Shown in pieces: positions 1-7,256 of a DNA stretch of 11,747 nt. The notes beneath the pieces are model-generated. The model was not told the origin of the DNA, ran no database searches, and worked only from the letters and a program-made list of their open reading frames with translations. The position numbers and the translations under genes were made by a program. Position 1 is the first letter of the stretch, and each line of letters begins with the position of its first letter. This DNA is from CAYGXH01 sp964354485. Lineage in GTDB: Bacteria; Bacteroidota; Ignavibacteria; UBA10030; SZUA-254. Where the stretch lies: NCBI GenBank assembly GCA_964354485.1, contig CAYGZY010000228.1, positions 1 to 11,747 on the forward strand, in the 5' to 3' direction.

Positions 1-119
1 GTTCTTGAATGAAATATACTAAAATGGAGCCTAAAGTCAAACTTTATGGGATGCTCGGATATGGAATGTATTACAGATATAAAGAGAATGAAACGCGGAA
101 CGAGATTAAAAAGTCTTAA

Positions 120-240
120 ACGCTGATACGCAGAGCGCTAAGAGGTTTAAGCCCTCTGCGCACCTTTGCGAACTCTGCGCCTTTGCGTTTAATGTTTTTT
201 TATCGCAAAGACGCAAAGGACGCCGAGAAAACGCAGAGGC
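120..240. repeat. CGCAAAG/CGCAGAG palindromic intergenic repeat
   Basis: This stretch is built from alternating words CTCTGCG, CCTTTGCG, CGCAAAGACGCAAAGG and CGCAGAGG, which fold back on each other. CCTTTGCGT at 180-188 pairs perfectly with ACGCAAAGG at 211-219, and CCTCTGCG at 153-160 pairs with CGCAGAGG at 232-239. A related word, ACGCAGAGCGC, lies just upstream near 128-138. Repeats of this wording occur between genes in many environmental bacterial genomes (general knowledge, not searched here). It is non-coding, and whether it is transcribed or mobile cannot be told from the sequence. Confidence 0.6.
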
Positions 241-323
241 CTATTGAGCCAAGCTTTTATAATATCGGGAGTTTGATTAGCCAACCTGTAAAAGCATGGG
301 GTTGTCCAAAAAGTAAAAAGGGT

Positions 324-480
324 CAGTGTCATTCCTGAATGTTTTTATCAGGAATCCAGTGCTAGGTCCAAGCTCTGGATACCCCGATCGAACGGGCTCG
401 TTCAAAATATCGGTCGCCAGCCCGACAACGTCGTTCGGGCGGGTTCGGGCGGGCCGCTAAAAGCATGCGGGTATGACATT
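324..480. repeat. GTCATTC-type intergenic repeat
   Basis: The segment opens with TGTCATTCCTGAATG and closes with CGGGTATGACATT, so its ends are roughly inverted (GTCAT and ATGAC). Inside are GGAATCCAG and CTCTGGATACC, a near-palindrome around 421-439 (CCCGA, nine bases, TCGGG) and a C/G-rich patch of CGGGCGGG words to 455. This is the look of the GTCATTCC/GGAATCCAG mosaic repeats common between bacterial genes. No coding potential is credible here, because the only open frame crosses several repeat units. Confidence 0.45.
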
Positions 481-497
481 TTGCAAACTTCCAACTC

Positions 498-526
498 TGG
501 TTCCCAAAGTCCTCTTTGGGAATCCA
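498..526. repeat. Hairpin TCCCAAAG/CTTTGGGA
   Basis: A perfect 8-bp stem (TCCCAAAG at 502-509, CTTTGGGA at 514-521) closes a four-base TCCT loop. The flanks GGT and ATCC extend the resemblance to the next hairpin at 548-573, which has the same GGTTCCCAA start. No T-run follows on the minus strand, so a factor-independent terminator is not supported. Confidence 0.5.
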
Positions 527-547
527 TTTAGATAGACTTGCACAGTA

Positions 548-573
548 GGTTCCCAAGCGGGAGCTTGGGTACC
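548..573. repeat. Hairpin GGTTCCCAAG/CTTGGGTACC
   Basis: Ten-base arms at 548-557 and 564-573 pair with a single mismatch around a six-base loop. It is a sister of the hairpin at 498-526, about 50 bases away, and both read as variants of a GGTTCCCAA palindrome. The function is unknown. Confidence 0.5.
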
Positions 574-587
574 AGACGGTGGTAGCT

Positions 588-636
588 AACCTTGCGAAGG
601 TTTGTTAAGCTCAAGCAGAGCTAACCTTCGCAAGGT
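588..636. repeat. 49-bp palindromic element, copy 1
   Basis: The outer arms ACCTTGCGAAGGTT (589-602) and AACCTTCGCAAGGT (623-636) are perfect inverted repeats. Inside is a second short stem, AGCTC (608-612) with GAGCT (618-622). The same element recurs at 7030-7078 in the same orientation with 46 of 49 positions identical. It lies 11 bases beyond the stop codon of tldE, so in RNA it would form a strong stem at the 3' end of that transcript. That could protect or terminate the message, but no T-run follows on the minus strand, so Rho-independent termination is not shown. Confidence 0.7.
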
Positions 637-647
637 GTGCTATGATT

Positions 648-1970
648 TTATTTACCGCCTATGGTCATCTCCGCAACTTTGATGGTCGGTCCAGTGATGG
701 AATCTTTGAATTTCACATCATCACCAACCATCTCGATTCCCTTCAGGAGCTGAGCGAGGTTGCCGGAGATAGTAATTTCTGCGACAGGATACGCAAGCTC
801 TCCCTTTTCAATCCATAACCCGAATGCACCTCGCGAGATATCCCCCGTTGTCGGCACCATGCCAAATCCGATTGTACCCGTGAGGAAAAGTCCTTTATCG
901 ACCGATTTAATGATATCCTCCGGTTTGGATGTTCCTGCGGCGAGGTAAAAGTTATTCGGCCCGGAACTGTTGCCCGTTGATTTCATGCCGAGTTTCTTCG
1001 CTGAATACGTATCCATCAGGTAGCTTTTCAAAACACCTTTCTCGACGACAACGGTTTTCCGTGTTGGAACGCCTTCACCATCGAACGGTTTTGTTCCGGC
1101 TGCACCCGGGATTAATCCGTCATCAGTAACAGTTACTAAATCACTCCCGATTTTTTCACCAATTTTCCCTTCAAGGAACGATTGCTTCAGATATATGCTG
1201 TTGCCGTTTATGCAGCTAAAAAGAAAACCGAGCAAGCCGGCTGTCATGGGAGATTCGAAGATGACCGGAACATTTTGTGTTTCAACCTTCTTCGCCCCGA
1301 TGAGACGCGTTACACGGTGAATCGCTTTCGCCGCAATCTCTTCCGGATTTTCCAGATTTGCCAGGATCCGCGAGGAATCGCCCCATCCCTCATCGAAAAG
1401 ATTAGGTTCTTCCCCCGCCTGCAGGTATACACCCGATGAACAAGCGGTCCTCTTGTATGAACCGGTGAAACCGTTCGAGCTAACCAGGAATGTTTCACCT
1501 GTGTATGTACCGTACGACGCTCCGAAGCATTTTTTCACCCTCGGCTCTGACAGACATATCTTCTCAGTTTTCTTCGCCGCGGCAATTTTCATCTCGGGAG
1601 ACATCTCGAGAATAGCGGGATCCCACATTTTAAGTTTATCGGTATCTGCTGTAATCGCTTCTTTTTCCGGTAAGCCCGCAAACGGATCTGCACTTGAAAG
1701 TTTTGCACGTTCAATCGCATTCTCGACGAGCTTTTCTAAAGTTTCTTTTGAGAGATCGGATGAACTCGCGCGCGCCATTTTCCCCTCGACAAAGAGACGC
1801 AGTGAAAGACCTTTTGATCCGGCTTCCACCAGTCGTTCAACTTCACCCTGACGAACATCGAGAGAAAATTCGCTTCCCTCCCCGATCGATACTTCAATCT
1901 GATCTGCGCCTTTTTTTCGTCCGAAGGCAACAAGGTTTTCCGCTACTTTGATAAGATTATCGTTTTTCAT
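648..1970 (-). CDS. tldE: TldE/PmbA-type subunit of a TldD/TldE metallopeptidase
   Basis: This 440-residue protein belongs to the TldD/PmbA family (usual length about 430-450). The C-terminal part carries typical family stretches: SGPNNFYLAAG, then GLFLTGTIGFGMVPTTGDISRG, then GNLAQLLKGIEMVGDD, ending in GPTIKVAEMTIGGK. It has no HExxxH motif, as expected for the TldE partner. The metal site is in TldD, encoded just upstream. In characterised systems TldD and TldE form a heterodimer that degrades unstructured peptides and trims peptide leaders (microcin B17 in E. coli). The start codon overlaps the tldD stop (ATGA, 1967-1970) and follows a perfect AGGAGG at six bases, so the start is well supported and the two genes are translationally coupled. 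The N-terminus (MKNDNLIKVAENL) has no signal peptide, although its partner has a Tat signal. The 3' end is followed by the palindromic element at 588-636. Confidence 0.9.
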   Translation of the reverse strand: MKNDNLIKVAENLVAFGRKKGADQIEVSIGEGSEFSLDVRQGEVERLVEAGSKGLSLRLFVEGKMARASSSDLSKETLEKLVENAIERAKLSSADPFAGLPEKEAITADTDKLKMWDPAILEMSPEMKIAAAKKTEKICLSEPRVKKCFGASYGTYTGETFLVSSNGFTGSYKRTACSSGVYLQAGEEPNLFDEGWGDSSRILANLENPEEIAAKAIHRVTRLIGAKKVETQNVPVIFESPMTAGLLGFLFSCINGNSIYLKQSFLEGKIGEKIGSDLVTVTDDGLIPGAAGTKPFDGEGVPTRKTVVVEKGVLKSYLMDTYSAKKLGMKSTGNSSGPNNFYLAAGTSKPEDIIKSVDKGLFLTGTIGFGMVPTTGDISRGAFGLWIEKGELAYPVAEITISGNLAQLLKGIEMVGDDVKFKDSITGPTIKVAEMTIGGK

Positions 1971-3493
1971 TTCCTGCCTCCTACCGTCATCTGACGGAGC
2001 TTGAGTGTGGGCGTACCTGCGGTTACAGGGGCTGACTGGCCGTCCTTTCCGCAGGTGCCAAGGAAGAATTGCGTGTCGTTGGCTATCATCTCAACTTCAT
2101 TGAGAATCTGCACATTAGTTCCGATGAGCGTGGCATTCTTGACTGGCTTGGTTAATTTTCCATCTTCGATCAGGTACCCTTTATTAACCGAGAATGTGAA
2201 CTTCCCTGAATCATTTACCTCGCCGCCCTGATATGTTTCCGCAAAAAAACCTTTCTTCACCGATTTGATAACGTCCTCGGGTGTTGCATCGCCCGGAGCC
2301 AGGACGGTATTTGCCATCCGTGGAATTGGATTGTTCTGGTAGGATTGTCTGCGTCCATGCCCGTTCATTTCCATACCCATCAATTTTGCAGAGAGCCGAT
2401 CCTGCAGGTAACCGACGAGTTTTCCCTTTTCAATGAGCATTGTTTTCTTCGGTATCGTCCCTTCATCATCGATGTTGAGACTTCCCCTTAAATTCGGAAT
2501 CGTCGGATCATCATAAATTGTAACGGTTGGATTTGCGACCTGCGTTCCCATCTTGTCCCAGAAGATGGAAGTCTTTTTGCGGTTGCCGTCTGCCTCAAAT
2601 GGATGCCCAACCGCTTCATGTACCATTACGCCCGACTGAAAACTCCCTAACACAACGGGCTGTTCCCCTGCTGGAGGATCGACAGCAGAAAGGAGTGTAA
2701 TTGCTTCTTCTCCGGCCCTCTTCCCGATTTGGGTCGGGGTTAGAGTATTTTTATAGAAACCCAATCCAACCCTGCCGCCCGCGTTACCGTTTCCAGTGTT
2801 GCGAATTCCCTTATCCTGCGCGGTCGCCGTTGCTACTAACCTCACCTGCGGACGCACATCGGATATTAAAAGACCTTCGCTGTTAGCAATAGTCACATAC
2901 TGAATCTCATCGACGAGGGAGGCCTGCACCTTGGTGATGCGCCCATCGTACGACTTCGCAGCATTGTACGCTTCCTTTACGAGTTCAACCTTAGAAGCGA
3001 GGTTTATATCTGCGAAGGGCGATATCATATCATACGTCTGAGTTTTTAATTTGTTCTCCTGTAATTTCGCTACCGACACCCCGGACATACCCGCAGCAAT
3101 GGCAGCGGCGGTGAGCGCGGTCTGCTTCATCTTTTCAAAGGAGAGATCGTCTGTGTAACCGTACCCTGTCTGCAGACCTTTCAGGACGCGAATACCGACT
3201 CCCAGCGAAACATTCTCCGACGAATCTTTGATGATGTCTTCTTCCATTCTCACAGAATTCAAAATTCGGTACTCGAAAAACAACTCGGAGAATTCTCCAC
3301 CTTTCGAGAGAGCAATTTCCAGAATCTTTCTCATGTCTTCAGGCGAAACACCAAAGCGTTCCTCAAAAAGTCCCGAAGACAGCGATGGGATTTTTCCGTG
3401 GGCGAGCAGATCGAACCAGAGAGAGGAAGCAATCCCTGCTGCGAGTCCTGCACCGCTTTTCTTCAGGAAATCCCTGCGATTCATATCATACAT
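1967..3493 (-). CDS. tldD: TldD-type zinc metallopeptidase with Tat signal
   Basis: This 508-residue TldD-family peptidase has the catalytic subunit's metal-binding motif HEAVGH at residues 292-297 (HExxxH) and a conserved late cysteine, C481, in GTCGKDGQ, the position of the third metal ligand in TldD. The C-terminus TPTLKLRQMTVGG is also typical. The first 30 residues form a twin-arginine signal, NRRDFLKK followed by an Ala/Gly-rich hydrophobic stretch (residues 14-29), so the folded protein is predicted to leave the cytoplasm. This leader explains the extra length over E. coli TldD (about 480). AAGGAG eight bases before the first ATG supports that start over the internal ATG at residue 4. 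It overlaps tldE by four bases and sits 79 bases after the propeller gene, so the three are probably co-transcribed. The family call is firm. The substrate is unknown. Confidence 0.92.
   Translation of the reverse strand: MYDMNRRDFLKKSGAGLAAGIASSLWFDLLAHGKIPSLSSGLFEERFGVSPEDMRKILEIALSKGGEFSELFFEYRILNSVRMEEDIIKDSSENVSLGVGIRVLKGLQTGYGYTDDLSFEKMKQTALTAAAIAAGMSGVSVAKLQENKLKTQTYDMISPFADINLASKVELVKEAYNAAKSYDGRITKVQASLVDEIQYVTIANSEGLLISDVRPQVRLVATATAQDKGIRNTGNGNAGGRVGLGFYKNTLTPTQIGKRAGEEAITLLSAVDPPAGEQPVVLGSFQSGVMVHEAVGHPFEADGNRKKTSIFWDKMGTQVANPTVTIYDDPTIPNLRGSLNIDDEGTIPKKTMLIEKGKLVGYLQDRLSAKLMGMEMNGHGRRQSYQNNPIPRMANTVLAPGDATPEDVIKSVKKGFFAETYQGGEVNDSGKFTFSVNKGYLIEDGKLTKPVKNATLIGTNVQILNEVEMIANDTQFFLGTCGKDGQSAPVTAGTPTLKLRQMTVGGRK
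1977..1982 (-). promoter_or_regulatory. Ribosome binding site of tldE within tldD
   Basis: A perfect AGGAGG on the minus strand lies six bases before the tldE ATG and inside the last codons of tldD. Together with the ATGA overlap it fixes the tldE start and implies coupled translation of the two subunits. Confidence 0.75.
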
Positions 3494-3501
3494 CGTTTAA
3501 T

Positions 3502-3507
3502 CTCCTT
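3502..3507 (-). promoter_or_regulatory. Ribosome binding site of tldD
   Basis: AAGGAG lies eight bases before the ATG at 3493. The alternative in-frame ATG three codons later would be 17 bases away, so the first is preferred. Confidence 0.6.
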
Positions 3508-3572
3508 ATAATGACAGTGTTATATAAAATTGGGTACATTACTTTTTAGTACGATTCCGTGAGAGTAAAGAT

Positions 3573-6500
3573 TCAACGTTCCGGTTTCCAATCGGGCAAC
3601 CGACCGGGCGTCCATGGGGAACCTGCGGTTTCAATAGCATTTTCAAGCGCTTTAAGGTCAACCTCCAACAGTGTCCGCAGTTTTTGATGCTCCACAGTGA
3701 ACTCCTCAGCAGCGATGGCATATCCGTCACGATGCGTCTGCGTCGGTTTGGATGTCGAACCGGACAGATCGCCACTCACCTGGTAAACACGGTCGCTGAT
3801 GGAAGGATATGAATTTTCATTCCTTGAGCTCCGTGTAGCATCGCCCCGGAGATTCCTGAGGATATCATTCAGGCGTTTCTCGATCGACAAAGCGTCTGTC
3901 CTCAAACCTTCAACTGGAGAAGTCGTCTCCTGAATAGCTCGCTTGATTAATCCGAGCCGACTCTTTACATCGTTTGCGACCTGGAGTGTTCCGTACATAG
4001 CACGCTGTAAGCGCGCAACTTTCTGTTGAAACTCAGCAAGCAGCGACCGATCCTGAACTGTCGTTGCAATTTGTCCGGGCACGACAACAATAAACATCTG
4101 CGGACCTGCGAGTTTAGTCAGAGTACCATTAACATTCTGGTACAAAGTTACACCGTATCTTCCGGGTATCACAAGTGATCCGCCACCGGGTTCGTAATCG
4201 CTACCGGGAGATGGGGCTGAGCCCAATATCGGTCGCGGATACTTCAAGTCCCAGGTAATTCTGAATAATCCTTTCGCGCTTGCCGCCGATAATTGTCTGA
4301 CGGTATTACCGGCGCTGTCCGTAATGATCAGTAGGAGCGATGGCGCTTCCTCCTCATCTTCTGCTCGCAAGTCATCCCATGTTGGATATTTCAAAGGTTG
4401 TTTTTTCTTTTCGGCTTCTTTCTCTGCTTCCTGGCGGATGTCTTTCTTTGTTTTAAGCGCCTCTTTTATATAGTACGTAAAGGTCGCGCCAAGCGGTGGA
4501 TTGGGTGCTGTGTAGTAGGATTCACCTTGTGTCGCTTTTCTGGATCCGCCAAGCGGCGTAGCTTCAACGTACATCATAGCATCCTTCACCGGGAAAATTA
4601 CGTTGTCATTGAACAATTCCTTCGTGACCGTTCGGAGAGAAGAGTAATCATCGAGGACATAGAAACCTCGTCCGAATGTCGCGAGTACAAGATCATTTTC
4701 ACGTTTCTGGATCGCGATATCCCGAACCGAAATCACCGGTAAACCTCCTTTGAATTGTATCCACTTTTTCCCACCATCAATAGTGAAGAAGGCGCCGAAT
4801 TCTGTCCCGACAAAAAGTAAATCTGCATCAATATGGTCCTCGGCAATTGCGAGGACCGGTCCATTGGTTGGAAGATTGCCGGCAATCGATATCCATGTTT
4901 TCCCTGCATCCGTACTCTTAAGGAGGTACGGTGAAAAATCTGCCATCTTGTGGTTATCGAATGAAGCGTACAGCAAATTCACATTGTGCTGTGACGCAAT
5001 GATTCTGCTAACATATGTTCGTTCCGGAATACCGGGGAACTTTTCAATTTTCCTCCATTTCTGTCCGCCATCCTCGGTAACGTGTATGAGTCCGTCGTCC
5101 GTACCTACATAGATTATTCCCTCTTTTAACGGAGACTCTGAGAGCGCGACACAATTGCCGTAGAGCGAGGTTGAGGCATTCTTTGCGACGGCATCAACGC
5201 TCCATATTTTTCCCATGACCTCAAGCTGATTTCGGTCGATTTGCCTGGTCAGATCACCGCTTATAGCACTCCAGCTATCGCCGCGATCGTCACTACGGAA
5301 GAGTCGGTTCGCCGCGAAATAGAGTCGGGTATGACTGTGCGGACTTATGATAAGGGGAGAATCCCAGTTCCACCTGAGTGATAGTTCTCCTTTGGCAGGT
5401 TGTGGTTGGATGCCTACCTCTTCGCCTGTCCGACGGTCATAACGTACCAGGTAGCCGTACTGACTTTCACTATACACAATGTTCGGGTCTTCCGGATCCA
5501 CACGCGACTGGAAACCATCTCCTCCGGTTGTGATGAACCAGTCGGCATTTGTGATGCCTGATGCGTTGCGCGTTCTCGACGGTCCGCCGAGCGTACTATT
5601 GTCCTGCGTTCCTCCGTATATATAATAGAAGGGATACGAGTTATCAACCGTAACATCATAGAACTGTGTAATTGGTAAATTGGCTTTGAAGTTCCACGTC
5701 TGGCCGCGGTCAAAGCTTTCATACAGACCGCCGTCCGAGCCGACCAGGTAGTGCCTTGCATCTGACGGGTCGATCCACATGGCATGATTATCGACGTGTT
5801 TAGACCGCTCGCCGAGTCGGGTAAATGTTTTCCCTCCATCGTCGGAGACCATGAGGAGAACATCCATCGAGTATACGCGATCCACATCGAACGGATCTGC
5901 ATAAATTGTCTGGTAGTATTGCGGACTGCCCGACACGTAGTCGCCGCGCTTTTCCCAGTTAGCGCCGGCATCGACGGAGCGGAAGAAACCACCTTTACCC
6001 TGCGCCGCTTCGACGACAGCATAGACCACACGATTATCGACCGGTGAGAGAGCCAAACCGACTCTTCCAAGATCTACACCCGGGAGACCGTTCTTCAGTT
6101 TATTCCACGTGGCGCCGGCGTCAGTCGATTTATGTACAGCCGATTCCGGTCCGCCGTCGATAAGCGTCCAGACGTGGCGTCGACGCTGATACGATGTTGT
6201 GTATAATATATCAGGATTTTTATAATCCATGACCAGATCTGAGACACCTGTATTCTCGCTAATGGATAAGACGCAATTCCATGTTTTCCCGCCATCAGTG
6301 CTCTTATAGAGTCCGCGGTCGCCACCCGGTCCCCAGAGAGGTCCCTGGGAAGCTGCATAAACAACGTTTGAATTCCTCGGATCTATGACGATTCGGGCGA
6401 TGTGTTCGGATTTCTTCAGACCCATATTCTTCCATGTTTTTCCGGCATCATCCGATCTGTAAATTCCGTCGCCGTACCCGACGCTTCTCTGACTATTATT

Positions 6501-6884
6501 TTCTCCAGTTCCGACCCAAAGAACAAGCGGATTGTTTGGATCGATAACGATGCATCCGATTGAATAAGATCCTTCTCCGTCGAAGATCGGATCCCATGTT
6601 GTTCCGCTATTAGTAGTTTTCCACACTCCGCCGGAAGCTGCCGCAATGTAGTAATTGCTGTGATCCTGAGGATTGACCGCGATCGAAGATATTCTTCCGG
6701 ACATCAATGAGGGCCCGATCGACCGGAATTTTAGTCCGGTGAATGTTCCCGACTGCATCGGATCTTTTGACTTGGCGGTATCCTCCTTTGTCGCCGTTTT
6801 TTCAGCAGCCGATGTTACAAATGCGGGTGTTACCAGAAGGAAAACGCACACAAGACTAAATGTGACAATAGATGTGAATTTCAT
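3573..6884 (-). CDS. Secreted Asp-box (BNR/Vps10-like) beta-propeller protein
   Basis: This 1103-residue protein starts with a Sec-type signal (residues 1-26, hydrophobic core 7-24). At least eleven Asp-box motifs of the form S-x-D-x-G-x-x-W/F run from about residue 91 to 708, for example TNSGTTW, RSDDAGKTW, KSTDGGKTW, VSDDGGKTF and TIDGGKKW, as in bacterial relatives of the Sortilin/Vps10 propeller. Residues 770-935 look like a beta-sandwich interrupted by a charged insert (808-846), and 945-1085 is helical and probably coiled. Such proteins are often labelled glycosyl hydrolases, but no glycosidase active site is recognisable and Asp boxes are structural. There is no obvious C-terminal sorting domain or membrane anchor, so a periplasmic or released protein is likely. 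The ATG is preceded by AAGGG at nine bases. It is the first gene of the block with tldD and tldE. The substrate or ligand is unknown. Confidence 0.85.
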   Translation of the reverse strand: MKFTSIVTFSLVCVFLLVTPAFVTSAAEKTATKEDTAKSKDPMQSGTFTGLKFRSIGPSLMSGRISSIAVNPQDHSNYYIAAASGGVWKTTNSGTTWDPIFDGEGSYSIGCIVIDPNNPLVLWVGTGENNSQRSVGYGDGIYRSDDAGKTWKNMGLKKSEHIARIVIDPRNSNVVYAASQGPLWGPGGDRGLYKSTDGGKTWNCVLSISENTGVSDLVMDYKNPDILYTTSYQRRRHVWTLIDGGPESAVHKSTDAGATWNKLKNGLPGVDLGRVGLALSPVDNRVVYAVVEAAQGKGGFFRSVDAGANWEKRGDYVSGSPQYYQTIYADPFDVDRVYSMDVLLMVSDDGGKTFTRLGERSKHVDNHAMWIDPSDARHYLVGSDGGLYESFDRGQTWNFKANLPITQFYDVTVDNSYPFYYIYGGTQDNSTLGGPSRTRNASGITNADWFITTGGDGFQSRVDPEDPNIVYSESQYGYLVRYDRRTGEEVGIQPQPAKGELSLRWNWDSPLIISPHSHTRLYFAANRLFRSDDRGDSWSAISGDLTRQIDRNQLEVMGKIWSVDAVAKNASTSLYGNCVALSESPLKEGIIYVGTDDGLIHVTEDGGQKWRKIEKFPGIPERTYVSRIIASQHNVNLLYASFDNHKMADFSPYLLKSTDAGKTWISIAGNLPTNGPVLAIAEDHIDADLLFVGTEFGAFFTIDGGKKWIQFKGGLPVISVRDIAIQKRENDLVLATFGRGFYVLDDYSSLRTVTKELFNDNVIFPVKDAMMYVEATPLGGSRKATQGESYYTAPNPPLGATFTYYIKEALKTKKDIRQEAEKEAEKKKQPLKYPTWDDLRAEDEEEAPSLLLIITDSAGNTVRQLSAASAKGLFRITWDLKYPRPILGSAPSPGSDYEPGGGSLVIPGRYGVTLYQNVNGTLTKLAGPQMFIVVVPGQIATTVQDRSLLAEFQQKVARLQRAMYGTLQVANDVKSRLGLIKRAIQETTSPVEGLRTDALSIEKRLNDILRNLRGDATRSSRNENSYPSISDRVYQVSGDLSGSTSKPTQTHRDGYAIAAEEFTVEHQKLRTLLEVDLKALENAIETAGSPWTPGRLPDWKPER

Positions 6885-6949
6885 ACAGTTTTACCCTTAT
6901 TAAATGGAATTTGGATGGATCTGTTGACTGATTTCTGAGTGGTTCAATG

Positions 6950-6978
6950 AATGTAAAGCATATAAGGCAAAATTGCAA
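6950..6978 (-). promoter_or_regulatory. Possible promoter for the propeller-tldD-tldE block
   Basis: On the minus strand TTGCAA (6978-6973) and TACATT (6955-6950) are separated by 17 bases and lie about 65 bases before the start codon. Each hexamer matches 4 of 6 positions of the sigma-70 consensus. The position suits the first gene of the block, but matches of this quality arise by chance, and Bacteroidota-like bacteria often use a different consensus. Confidence 0.3.
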
Positions 6979-6985
6979 CTAGAAA

Positions 6986-7016
6986 AGCAGAGAGCGGAGA
7001 GCAATGAGCAGTGAGC
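6986..7016. repeat. Degenerate GAGC/AGA purine-rich repeat
   Basis: A run of imperfect 6-8 base units (GCAGAGA, GCGGAGA, GCAATGA, GCAGTGA, GC) abuts the palindromic element at 7030. It is low-complexity intergenic DNA without a visible coding or RNA role. Confidence 0.4.
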
Positions 7017-7029
7017 CGTGGACAACCCG

Positions 7030-7078
7030 AACCTTGCGAAGGTTTGTTAAGCTCAAACAGAGCGACCCTTCGCAAGGT
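7030..7078. repeat. 49-bp palindromic element, copy 2
   Basis: Arms AACCTTGCGAAGG (7030-7042) and CCTTCGCAAGGTT (7067-7079) are perfect inverted repeats, with an inner GCTC (7051-7054)/GAGC (7060-7063) stem. It matches the element at 588-636 in 46 of 49 positions and in the same orientation. The right arm with its flank (7061-7079) reappears as an exact reverse complement at 7272-7290. Confidence 0.7.
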
Positions 7079-7168
7079 TTGCACAGTTAGCCTCGTTTGA
7101 ATTAAAAGGTAGAACCATCTCATTAAAATACTGATTTATCGGTGTGCACAAACTGAGGAAGTTTGGTG

Positions 7169-7184
7169 AGCTGTTTCAACAGCT
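7169..7184. repeat. Short hairpin AGCTGTT/AACAGCT
   Basis: A perfect 7-bp palindrome with a two-base centre (TC), the first of three dissimilar palindromes spaced over about 90 bases. With so short a loop it is more plausible as a DNA palindrome or cruciform than as an RNA hairpin. Confidence 0.45.
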
Positions 7185-7196
7185 TTAGAGTATTGA

Positions 7197-7212
7197 AACC
7201 GTTAAAACGGTT
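7197..7212. repeat. Short hairpin AACCGT/ACGGTT
   Basis: A 6-bp perfect stem with loop TAAA, preceded by TTGA. It is the second of the three palindromes in the interval between the 19-bp inverted repeats. Confidence 0.45.
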
Positions 7213-7236
7213 AAATGGTATCTTGGTTTTCAGAGT

Positions 7237-7256
7237 CACCTCGCTGAAGCGAGGTG
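7237..7256. repeat. Short hairpin CACCTCGC/GCGAGGTG
   Basis: An 8-bp perfect GC-rich stem with a four-base loop TGAA, the most stable of the three interior hairpins. It is followed by TTAATGAGAT, one half of an inverted pair with 7117-7126. No T-run supports a terminator on either strand. Confidence 0.5.

Larger units (their letters stand above)
1..647. other. Non-coding, repeat-rich intergenic region
   Basis: No credible gene is visible on either strand. Positions 1-119 show nothing recognisable. From 120 on, the stretch is a chain of separate repeats: the CGCAAAG palindrome, the GTCATTC-type element, two GGTTCCCAA hairpins and copy 1 of the 49-bp palindrome. A word AATATCGGGAGTTT at 261-274 recurs with one change at 7392-7405 in the other intergenic region. 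Confidence 0.7.

Noticed and set aside
362..556. A 64-codon minus-strand open frame in the left intergenic region
   Set aside because: It runs through the GTCATTC-type repeat and the TCCCAAAG hairpin, has no ribosome site, and its composition follows the repeats.
589..636. A classical Rho-independent terminator after tldE
   Set aside because: The stem is strong, but on the minus strand it is followed by mixed sequence and not a T-run, and the same element occurs upstream of the block where no transcript should end in this orientation.
4398..5112. Plus-strand open frames opposite the propeller gene
   Set aside because: They lie fully inside a gene with signal peptide and repeated Asp-box motifs on the minus strand and show no recognisable protein features.
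3573..6884. Labelling the propeller protein a glycosyl hydrolase
   Set aside because: Asp boxes are a fold signature found in many non-enzymatic proteins, and no catalytic residues of a glycosidase family are identifiable.
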